Part shown: positions 26,840-33,952 of the stretch, one piece after another
How positions within the stretch are numbered: the stretch's first letter is position 1
Layout of the letters: every line of letters begins with the position of its first letter
Source: Sphingopyxis soli
GTDB lineage: Bacteria > Pseudomonadota > Alphaproteobacteria > Sphingomonadales > Sphingomonadaceae
Assembly: GCF_018682675.1 (NCBI RefSeq)
Contig: NZ_JAFMTR010000045.1
Coordinates: 1-47,875, forward strand
DNA length: 47,875 nucleotides
Reading direction: 5' to 3'
Translations under genes and position numbers: made by a program
Notes under the pieces: model-generated
Told to the model about the DNA's origin: nothing
What the model saw: the letters and a program-made list of their open reading frames with translations, nothing else
Database searches by the model: none

Positions 26840-28552
26840 TCACTCGCCGATCCCGGCGATCAGGTCGCGCTGGTCCTTCCGGAGTTCGGGCAGGTCGCGC
26901 GCCAGCTTCGCCCAGAAGATCGCCTCCTTCGGATCGGCCGCGACGCCATCGCCCTTCGCATAGGCCCAGGCGAGGATCGCGCGCGATCCCGCGAAACCCG
27001 CGCGCGCGCCGACTCCGCAATCCTCGATCGCGTCTTTCAGCGTCTTGTCGGCGAAATGCGCCTCGCAAAGCCAGTGGCTGCCCTCGGGATTCCCTGCATC
27101 GGCGATCGCGCGCAGGCGCTTCAGGTTCGCGTCGCGCGTGGTTGCGAAATAGGTGAGCGCAAAGATCGCAGCGGGATGTCCCTTTTCGGCCGCCTCGGCA
27201 TAGAGCGCCTGCGAGCGCACGAAATCGGGCGGGCCGAAGGTGCCCGAGGCCAGACGATAGGCGAGATGTGTCTTGGCTTTCGAAAAACCGGCGTTCGACG
27301 ACGCGATATAAAGGTCGTAGGCGCGCTTGACGTCGGCGGGCGTCGGATCATTCTCGAGCAGCAGATAGGCAAGCTCCTGCTGCCCCGCGGGAAAACCCTG
27401 CGCCGCCGATTGTTCGAGGTAGGCGCGCGCCCGCGGCACGTCCTTCTTCACCCCGACGCCAAGCGAGAACATATAGCCTGCGAGATGCTGCGCGAGCGGA
27501 TCGCCGCCATCGGCGAGGCCGATCAGTTCGGCGGCGGGATGGTGCAACAGCACATCGGCAACGATGATCGGCTCATCCTCGATCGCAAGCCGGTCGAGCG
27601 AAATATCGGCGAGCGCGCCCGGCTTCGCGGCACCGCGCGCGATCGGCGGCGGCCCCGGCGGCGCGGCGAAGGCCCCGAGCCTGGGACCCGACCTCGCGCT
27701 TGCGGGCACCTCCGGCGGCGCGACGAGATAATAATCGTCGAACCAGCTCCCATAGTGGAACGGCTGCTGCGGCCCCAGCTCCATGCCATAGGTGCGCTTG
27801 TAAACATCGCGCGACACGACCTTGAAATAATCGGAGATTTCGAGCCCCGGAATGCCGAGTTCCGCGACCACCGCCGCGGCGAACGGACTGACCGGCGAAC
27901 CCACCGGCGCGAAGTCGAGCGCGGGGCGGCCCTTCGCGGTCGAATAGAAGACCGCGCCCTGCCCGATGTCGAGCAGGCCGAGCGGCGCCGATCCCGCCTC
28001 GCCCTTCGCCACGTCGGCATCCTCGATCCGCACCACCGGGTCGGGCGTGCGGCAGGCATCGACGAACAGCAGCGTGAAGGCGCCCGGCGGCACCACGCGT
28101 TTCACCAGCGCCTCGATCGACAGATAGCGTTTCTCGACATCGGCGCGGCGGGTCGCGGGCGGCGCCTCCACCGGCACCAGCCAGTTGCGGCCGCCATATT
28201 CGAAGCCGTGGCCGGCGTAATAGAGGATCACCGACTTCGCGCCCTTCGCTTCGTCGGCGAATTTCGCGAGCGCCGCGTCGAGCCCGGCCTTGTCGGCGTT
28301 GTTGACGACGCGCGGCGAAATGCCCGCTTTCGCCATCGCATCGCACACATAACCGATGTCGTTGACCGCATTCTTGAGCGACGGCCATTCCCAGTCGTTA
28401 TAGGCGCTGTTGCCGATCAGCAGCGCGACGCGATCGCCCTTTAGCGGTGCGGCGCCGCAGGTTGCGGACGGCTGCGCCGACGCCGCGGGAACGAGCCCTC
28501 CTGCCAGAGCGAGCGCCGCCGCCAGTGCCGCCCGATATCGCCAACGCACCAT
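26840..28552 (-). CDS. Secreted caspase-like (orthocaspase) protein with Sel1-type repeats
   Basis: 570 residues from ATG 28552 (28567 is an alternative start). A signal peptide (RWRYRAALAAALALAGGL, cleaved near ASA-Q27) sends it to the periplasm or beyond. Residues 38-260 are a peptidase C14 caspase-like p20 domain: RVALLIGNSAY start, catalytic His115 in YYAGHGFEYGG and Cys167 in FVDACRTPDP. After a Pro/Ala linker (about 335-370), the last 200 residues hold Sel1-type helical repeats (DPLAQHLAGYMFSLGVGVKK, KGHPAAIFALTYF and ILAWAYAKGDGV) that typically mediate protein binding. Substrate and partner are unknown. Eukaryotic caspases cut after Asp; orthocaspases usually prefer Arg/Lys, but this cannot be read here. 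Confidence 0.85.
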   Translation of the reverse strand: MVRWRYRAALAAALALAGGLVPAASAQPSATCGAAPLKGDRVALLIGNSAYNDWEWPSLKNAVNDIGYVCDAMAKAGISPRVVNNADKAGLDAALAKFADEAKGAKSVILYYAGHGFEYGGRNWLVPVEAPPATRRADVEKRYLSIEALVKRVVPPGAFTLLFVDACRTPDPVVRIEDADVAKGEAGSAPLGLLDIGQGAVFYSTAKGRPALDFAPVGSPVSPFAAAVVAELGIPGLEISDYFKVVSRDVYKRTYGMELGPQQPFHYGSWFDDYYLVAPPEVPASARSGPRLGAFAAPPGPPPIARGAAKPGALADISLDRLAIEDEPIIVADVLLHHPAAELIGLADGGDPLAQHLAGYMFSLGVGVKKDVPRARAYLEQSAAQGFPAGQQELAYLLLENDPTPADVKRAYDLYIASSNAGFSKAKTHLAYRLASGTFGPPDFVRSQALYAEAAEKGHPAAIFALTYFATTRDANLKRLRAIADAGNPEGSHWLCEAHFADKTLKDAIEDCGVGARAGFAGSRAILAWAYAKGDGVAADPKEAIFWAKLARDLPELRKDQRDLIAGIGE

Positions 28553-28795
28553 GTCCGTTTTTCCCATCCCGGCAAATCGCGAAAGCGCAGAAAACCGCGA
28601 AACTTCACTCGCAATTCGCACCCCTTGCGCCCCGGCAGGGCTCCTGCCCGCACCCGTCGACGCGACCACGGAAGCAAGGGTAGGTCAGCCGAATAATGTA
28701 GGAAAGCCCAAATCATGTCGAACTGTGCGCCGCATCACCCCGCGTCGCTGGACGATCCGCTAGGCGATGCTAGTCTGATCACGAAGGAGACGGAG

Positions 28796-29458
28796 ATGAC
28801 GCCAAGCCTGGCCCTGATGACCGCGTTGCTGCTCGGCGGAACCGCGCACGCGACGCCGCCGCCCGAACCGAGACCGCCGGTTTCCGACGAGACATTGCGG
28901 GACGGGCTCGAAACCGGCGACGAAATCGAGGCGCGCGTCGATGGCGACCTCAACGGCGACGGCGACCCCGATACGGCGTTCGTGGTCGCAAGCCCCGATG
29001 CGCGGACACTCCATGTCCTCCTGAGCTATCGCACCGAGGTCGACTTCGGACATGATCCCGCGGGCATCGCCCGACTGGCGACCGACCCGCTCGGGCCCGC
29101 CGATCTGTCGATCGGCAAGGGCGTCCTCGTGGTGAAAGACCTGACCGGAGGCACGACGGCGCTGGCCTCGACCTATCGCTTCCGCGCCGACAAGGCGAAG
29201 GCTCCTCCCAGGATGCGGCTGATCGGGCTCGACGCCACGCTCTACAGCCGGACCTGGGCGCATGACGGCAGCGAGATGAGCTGGAACCTGCTGACCGGCG
29301 ATGTCATCGCCACGAAAATGAAACTGGTCGGCAGCGGCGAAAGCGCCAGCTATGACAAATCGGCCTCCAGGCGGTTCAAGCGGCCGGTTACGGTTACCTA
29401 CATGGAAGACACGCCGGACGCCGAAGAGGCGCTCGACCGGGCGATGCAGGGCAAATAG
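28796..29458 (+). CDS. Hypothetical secreted protein with one calcium-type loop
   Basis: A 220-residue protein of unknown function. ATG 28796 follows AAGGAGACGG. A signal peptide (MTPSLALMTALLLGGTAHAT) ends near residue 20. DGDLNGDGDPDTAFV at about 49-63 is an FG-GAP/VCBS-like calcium loop followed by a beta strand. The central stretch PADLSIGKGVLVVKDLTGGT and the C-terminal VTYMEDTPDAEEALDRAM have no motif I recognise. It is divergent from the caspase-like gene, with 243 bases between the two starts. Confidence 0.75.
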   Translation: MTPSLALMTALLLGGTAHATPPPEPRPPVSDETLRDGLETGDEIEARVDGDLNGDGDPDTAFVVASPDARTLHVLLSYRTEVDFGHDPAGIARLATDPLGPADLSIGKGVLVVKDLTGGTTALASTYRFRADKAKAPPRMRLIGLDATLYSRTWAHDGSEMSWNLLTGDVIATKMKLVGSGESASYDKSASRRFKRPVTVTYMEDTPDAEEALDRAMQGK

Positions 29459-29465
29459 CGCGCGG

Positions 29466-29618
29466 CTATTTCAGCAGCGCCGGCACGATCCACACCGCGG
29501 ACAGCACCATCACGGCAAGGAGCAGCGAAATCGCGAGGACGTAGCGCACGCCATGTTCCTTCACCCCGCCGCTCGCTTCGGTCTCGGTCACCTCGACATG
29601 GTCATCGACGACTTGCAT
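29466..29618 (-). CDS. Small membrane protein, 50 residues
   Basis: A short gene reading MQVVDDHVEVTETEASGGVK, then a basic EHGVRY, then a single span (YVLAISLLLAVMVLSAVWIV) and a PALLK end. AAGGGAGACG lies 7-16 bases before the ATG, an excellent ribosome site. The hydrophilic, acidic N-terminus followed by the positively charged edge of the span suggests the N-terminus outside or in the cytoplasm according to which charges dominate; I cannot decide. TEASGG-KEH-VR-VL-ISLLLA is a pattern I recall from small sphingomonad proteins. It lies between the secreted hypothetical and rnpB, 75 bases from the RNA's 3' end. Confidence 0.7.
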   Translation of the reverse strand: MQVVDDHVEVTETEASGGVKEHGVRYVLAISLLLAVMVLSAVWIVPALLK

Positions 29619-29692
29619 GGTTCGTCTCCCTTCTGGTCCGCATCAAACGCGGCCCCTCTGCGCGCGGTTCCCGCGCATCGAACGGGGAGAGT

Positions 29693-30081
29693 GAGCCAGA
29701 GGGTCTGTAAGCCGGGTTCTGTCCACCCCTTTTGACGGGGGATGGGCGATCATTCCTCTAGGCGGCCGGTTGCCCGGACGCTCAAGCAGTCAACCCGGAC
29801 GGCGGGGCCGGAACCAGCCCTGAGTTTCCTCTTGCCATCCCTATTCGACCTTGCTCCCGGTGGGGTTTGCCGTGCCGCGTCCGTTACCGTCCGCGCGGTG
29901 CGCTCTTACCGCACCCTTTCACCTTTCGCCGGGCCGAAGCCGTTGGCGGTCTGCTCTCTGTGGCACTTTCCCTTGCTCCGGTTGCCCGAAGCCGCCGGAC
30001 GTTATCCGGCACCGTGGTTTCCGTGGAGCCCGGACTTTCCTCCCCCGCTTGCGCGGCGGCGATCGCCCGACCCTCTGGCTG
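29693..30081 (-). ncRNA. rnpB: RNase P RNA (class A)
   Basis: The catalytic RNA that removes 5' leaders from tRNA precursors. On the minus strand the 5' part contains GAGGAAAGTCCGGGCTCC, the conserved CR-I core, and the 3' end contains the universal ACAGACCCTCT end. Helix P1 is AGCCAGAGGGTC (rc of 30069-30080) with GACCCTCTGGCT (rc of 29694-29705). Length is about 389 bases, normal for alphaproteobacteria. Several open frames crossing it are artefacts. Confidence 0.95.
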
Positions 30082-30087
30082 AGGGCC

Positions 30088-30093
30088 AGTATA
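30088..30093 (-). promoter_or_regulatory. -10 hexamer of the rnpB promoter
   Basis: Minus-strand TATACT lies 6-7 bases before the predicted 5' end of rnpB at 30081, exactly where a housekeeping-sigma -10 should be. The -35 (TCGCAA, 17 bases further upstream) is weak. Confidence 0.6.
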
Positions 30094-30154
30094 GCGCGAA
30101 TTGAGGGGCATTGCGAGGGATTGTGCGGAAGGGCTGTTTTGGGGTGGCTTCCAG

Positions 30155-30310
30155 AAGGAACTATCCTCCCTGTCGCGAAGCGATGGGGAGGGGGACCGCC
30201 GCCATAGGCGGTGGTGGAGGGGCGGCAACGTCGCGCCATCGCCCCTCCGCCAGCGCTTCGCGCTGCCACCTCCCCATGGCTACGCCACAGGGAGGAATTC
30301 CGTGGCAGCA
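30155..30310. repeat. Long imperfect extragenic palindrome containing repeat copy B
   Basis: A left arm (about 30155-30222, with CCTCCCTGTCGCGAAGCGAT) and a right arm (about 30241-30302) are imperfect reverse complements of each other, separated by about 18 bases. The right arm contains the 52-base unit seen at 3-54. It lies between rnpB and the amidase gene, in the gap after the amidase stop, so it probably also acts as the 3' structure of the amidase transcript. Non-coding. Confidence 0.75.
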
Positions 30311-30329
30311 TCCGGTCGCAACCCGCCGG

Positions 30330-31019
30330 TCAACCGCCCTCGGGCTGCGGCAGCAGCAGCGCGAGCAGGATCGCGCGGCATTCGCCGTCGATCGTCCCGT
30401 CGATCAGCTCGGGCCGGAAACGGCGCTGGAAGGCGACCGTCGCCGCGAAGCCGTCGGTCACGTCATAACCGAAGCGTTCGAGCGCGAGCAGGAAGCCCGC
30501 GTCGGTCCACAGCGGATCGGTGAGCTTCTTGGTCGGGCGCGGCAGCGCAAGACGGCGGCGCGCGAGTTCCTCCCACGGAAAAAGCTCACCGGGATCCTGC
30601 TTGCGCGTTGGCGCGATGTCCGAATGGCCGACTACATTGCCGCGGGTGATCGAATGGCGATCCTTGATCATATGCACGAGGCGAACGACCGAGGCGACCT
30701 GCGGATCGGGAAAGGGCACATAGCCGAATTCGTGCCCCGGATTGACGATCTCGATCCCGACGCTCGCCGAATTGATGTCGCTGACCCCGCGCCAGTGCGA
30801 TTTTCCGGCGTGCCAGGCGCGCTTCTCCTCGGGCACCATGTGCGTGATCTGCCCGTCCTCGCTGACGACATAGTGCGCCGATACCTTGGCCTCGGGATCC
30901 GCAAGCCGATCAAGGGCTTCGGCGCCGGTCTTCATACCGGTATAGTGCAGGACGATCATCGATACGGGCAGCGAGCGCTCGTCGAAATTGGGAGACCAGC
31001 GTTCGATAAAATCGCTCAT
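30330..31019 (-). CDS. N-acetylmuramoyl-L-alanine amidase (Amidase_2)
   Basis: A 229-residue zinc amidase of the AmpD/AmiD type that cleaves the bond between MurNAc and L-Ala. Zn ligands are His25 (MIVLHYTGM), His132 (VVGHSDIAP) and Asp142 (KQDPGELFPW), with the activating region DINSASVGIEIVNPG. A C-terminal peptidoglycan-binding domain follows (TDAGFLLALERFGYDVTDG, VAFQRRFRPE). There is no signal peptide, so it more likely acts in muropeptide recycling than outside. It begins 67 bases after cheR, same strand, but is not expected to belong to chemotaxis. Confidence 0.9.
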   Translation of the reverse strand: MSDFIERWSPNFDERSLPVSMIVLHYTGMKTGAEALDRLADPEAKVSAHYVVSEDGQITHMVPEEKRAWHAGKSHWRGVSDINSASVGIEIVNPGHEFGYVPFPDPQVASVVRLVHMIKDRHSITRGNVVGHSDIAPTRKQDPGELFPWEELARRRLALPRPTKKLTDPLWTDAGFLLALERFGYDVTDGFAATVAFQRRFRPELIDGTIDGECRAILLALLLPQPEGG

Positions 31020-31086
31020 GCGTGTCGCGGTCCGTCCTAGCCCAGCCCTGCGCTTCGCTTGCGCCACCAAGGCGCAAAAAGCAAGG

Positions 31087-31959
31087 TCAGGCAGCGATCG
31101 AGGGCGCGATGCCGGGGCGGCGCACCTGCTGGTCGGCGGGCTCGTACAAGCCGCGAAGCCGGGGACTCGCGACGAACTGGTCGGTCTGGCCGAGCACCGT
31201 CTCGCCCGCACCGAGGACAAGGAAGCTTTGCGGCGCCGCCATCGCGCGCAGTTTTGCGAACGCCTTTTTCCGCATGTCGGCCGAAAAATAGAGCAGGAGA
31301 TTGCGGCAGAAGATCAGGTCGGCGGTGCCCGCCAGCGGCGGACGGTCGGTAAGCATATTCTGCACCGAGAAATCGATCCGGCGACGCAGGTCGGCCTTGG
31401 CGAGCCACCCCGCCTCGGTCTGGTCGAACCAGCGCACCATGCGCTGGACCGGCAGCCCGCGCTGGATCTCGAACTGGCTATAGAGGCCGACGCGCGCGCG
31501 GCCGATCGCATGATAGCTGACGTCGGTACCGACGATATCGATCTGCCAGCCCGCCCATTTCCTGTCCTGCTCGGCAAGCAGCATCGCCATCGAATAGGCT
31601 TCCTGCCCCGTCGAGACGCCGCAATGCCAGATGGTGAGCCGCCGCTGGCGCGCGTTGATCTGCCGCAGATGTTCCAACGCATTGGAAGCTATATCGTCGA
31701 ACACGCTATGTTCACGATAAAAATAGGTTTCGTTATTGAGCATCGCATCGACGGTATCGTCGAGCAGCTGGCGGCTGTTCGAGGTGACGAGCGCCGCGAC
31801 GAGCGCGTCGAGGTCGGCGATCCCGTGACGCTGCATCACCGGCTTCAGCGACATTTCGATCCGCCAGATGCGGTTCGGCGACAGCGTCTGGCCGGTCCTC
31901 GATTCGAGCACGCCCATCAGCACGCGATAGGCGGACTCGCTCGCCGAGCCGCCCATCAT
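31087..31959 (-). CDS. cheR: Chemotaxis protein methyltransferase CheR
   Basis: CheR (290 residues) methylates glutamates of chemoreceptors with S-adenosylmethionine. An N-terminal helical domain (TGQTLSPNRIWRIEMSLKPV) precedes the Rossmann domain with NNETYFYREH, WHCGVSTGQEAYSMAMLL (SAM-binding GxSxGxE/EAYS motif), DIVGTDVSYHAIGRARVGLY and FCRNLLLYF. MM at the start overlaps the cheB stop (ATGA). Last gene of the cheA-W-Y-B-R cluster. Confidence 0.95.
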   Translation of the reverse strand: MMGGSASESAYRVLMGVLESRTGQTLSPNRIWRIEMSLKPVMQRHGIADLDALVAALVTSNSRQLLDDTVDAMLNNETYFYREHSVFDDIASNALEHLRQINARQRRLTIWHCGVSTGQEAYSMAMLLAEQDRKWAGWQIDIVGTDVSYHAIGRARVGLYSQFEIQRGLPVQRMVRWFDQTEAGWLAKADLRRRIDFSVQNMLTDRPPLAGTADLIFCRNLLLYFSADMRKKAFAKLRAMAAPQSFLVLGAGETVLGQTDQFVASPRLRGLYEPADQQVRRPGIAPSIAA

Positions 31960-33068
31960 GACGCGCGGCGTCCGGCGAGGAAGCTGCCGAGCATTAGCGC
32001 GATCGCGTCGGGGTTGAGCGTCGCGGTCGCAAGCCCCGCCTTGGCGACAGCGCCGGGCATCCCCCAGATCACGCAGCTTTCGGGCGCCTGCGCGAAGATC
32101 GTGCCACCCGCCGATTTCAGCCGCTCGGCGCCGTTCGCGCCGTCGCGGCCCATGCCGCTGAGCACCACCGCCACCCCGCCCTTGCCGTAAACCTCGGCGA
32201 CCGACGCGAGCATAGGATCGGCCGAGGGGCAGCAGCCGTTTTCGACCGGCCGGCGATCGAGCGCGATTTCCCGGCGCGCGCCGTTCGCGACAACCATCAG
32301 ATGGGCGTCGCCGGGCGCCAGATAGATGCGGTTCGCCTCGACCGCCATGCCCGCCGCGGCCACGCACACCTTGCGTCCGGTCATCGTCGCGATCTGCTTG
32401 GCGTAGAATTCCATGAAGGCGTCGGGCAGGTGCTGGGTCAGCAGGATCGGCGCGGTGACGCGCGGGTCGAGGTGGGTGATAAAATTGGCGAACGCCGGAA
32501 TTCCGCCGGTCGACGCCGCGACCGCGATGCATTCGAGCGACTGGTCGGCATCGACCACGACCGGTGCGGGGGGCACGGGCGGGCGATAGGCGATACGCGT
32601 CGCGGCGGGAGCCTGAAGCTGGCCGAGCGAGAGGATGCGTTCGGTGAGCACCTCGGCGAAGCGCCCCGAAAAGCTGCCGCGTCCGGGCTTGGCAAGTGTG
32701 TCGCTGGCGCCGAGCGCGAGCGCCTCGATCGCGGCGGGGCCGCCTTCGACGCAGTTCGACGAAAGGATCAGCACGCGCGCATTGGCGGCGCGCTCCAATA
32801 TGTGCGGCAACGCGTCGATGCCGTTCATCCCCGGCATTTCGATGTCGAGCACCACGACGTCGACCGGCTCCGACGCAAGGAACGCCAGCGCATCATGCGC
32901 CGAGGCGACCGAGGCGCAGACCTGAAGCCCCGGGGTGCCGTCGACGATGCGCTCGAGGATGGACCGGACGACAAGGCTGTCGTCGACCAGCATCACGCGG
33001 ACACGGCGACCGACGACTGGGAGATTGTCTCCCGCCGGGTTTGACATCAGGGGGGCAGGCCGTCCCAT
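31956..33068 (-). CDS. cheB: Chemotaxis methylesterase/deamidase CheB
   Basis: CheB (370 residues from 33068; MSNPAG at 33047 is an alternative start) removes receptor methyl groups when phosphorylated. N-terminal receiver: VDD pocket at 28-30 and phospho-acceptor Asp75 (VVLDIEMPGMNG). Catalytic domain: Ser in AVAASTGGIPAF, His in LLTQHLPDAFMEFYAKQ and Asp in VVLSGMGRDGANGAE form the triad. The linker between the two is about 30 residues. It overlaps cheR and follows cheY by 10 bases. Confidence 0.95.
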   Translation of the reverse strand: MGRPAPLMSNPAGDNLPVVGRRVRVMLVDDSLVVRSILERIVDGTPGLQVCASVASAHDALAFLASEPVDVVVLDIEMPGMNGIDALPHILERAANARVLILSSNCVEGGPAAIEALALGASDTLAKPGRGSFSGRFAEVLTERILSLGQLQAPAATRIAYRPPVPPAPVVVDADQSLECIAVAASTGGIPAFANFITHLDPRVTAPILLTQHLPDAFMEFYAKQIATMTGRKVCVAAAGMAVEANRIYLAPGDAHLMVVANGARREIALDRRPVENGCCPSADPMLASVAEVYGKGGVAVVLSGMGRDGANGAERLKSAGGTIFAQAPESCVIWGMPGAVAKAGLATATLNPDAIALMLGSFLAGRRAS

Positions 33069-33078
33069 CGCCGCCGAC

Positions 33079-33453
<375 letters not shown>

Positions 33454-33514
33454 TAGGACCTCCGCACCCCGGTTTCGCGCCATGCTAACCTGAAGGAGTA
33501 TTCAGCTAGTTAAC

Positions 33515-33952
33515 TTATGCCGCGCGCTGGGCGGGCAAGGTTATGAAATGCGACGGATCGACGACGAGGAGCGAATGCCCCTCATGCTCGATCATCGCAT
33601 CGGCGACGCGGGCCCAGCCGGGCATCAGCTTCCCGGCGATCCGCGTTTCGGGCGCGTCGATGAAGCAGACATCCTCGATCTCGTCGGCGAGCAGCGCATA
33701 GCCATGTTCGGCGACATCGACGACGACGACGCGCTGACCGGGCGCCACCGGCACCGACGGCAGGCCGACGACGACATGCGGGTCGATCAGCGTGAAGACG
33801 CGGCTGCGCAGCGCGAACAGCCCCGCGACATGCGGCGGCGCGGCGGGCACCTCGACCGGCGTGCCGACGGTGACGACCGAATTGATCGCCCGGCTGCGCA
33901 GCGCGACGCGCGTGTCGGCGATCCGCGCGACAAGGTAGAGCTTGTCCATCAT
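33515..33952 (-). CDS. cheW: Chemotaxis coupling protein CheW
   Basis: CheW (145 residues) links chemoreceptors to CheA. It consists of one CheW domain: LYLVARIADTRVALRSRAINSVV, then HVAGLFALRSRVFTLIDPHVVVGLP and RVVVVDVAEHGYALLADEI. The start (MMDKLY) overlaps the CheA stop by four bases (ATGA). The 61 bases to cheY contain CTGAA-N6-TTCAG (33490-33505), a weak stem. Confidence 0.92.
   Translation of the reverse strand: MMDKLYLVARIADTRVALRSRAINSVVTVGTPVEVPAAPPHVAGLFALRSRVFTLIDPHVVVGLPSVPVAPGQRVVVVDVAEHGYALLADEIEDVCFIDAPETRIAGKLMPGWARVADAMIEHEGHSLLVVDPSHFITLPAQRAA

Noticed and set aside
26840..28552. Anti-phage caspase effector
   Set aside because: The protein carries a signal peptide and stands alone without any sensor, nucleotide cyclase or gasdermin partner, so a defence system is not supported.
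29742..30311. Several small open frames over the RNase P RNA and the adjacent repeat
   Set aside because: They lie inside a structured RNA with the P1 helix and CR-I core and inside an extragenic palindrome, with no ribosome sites.
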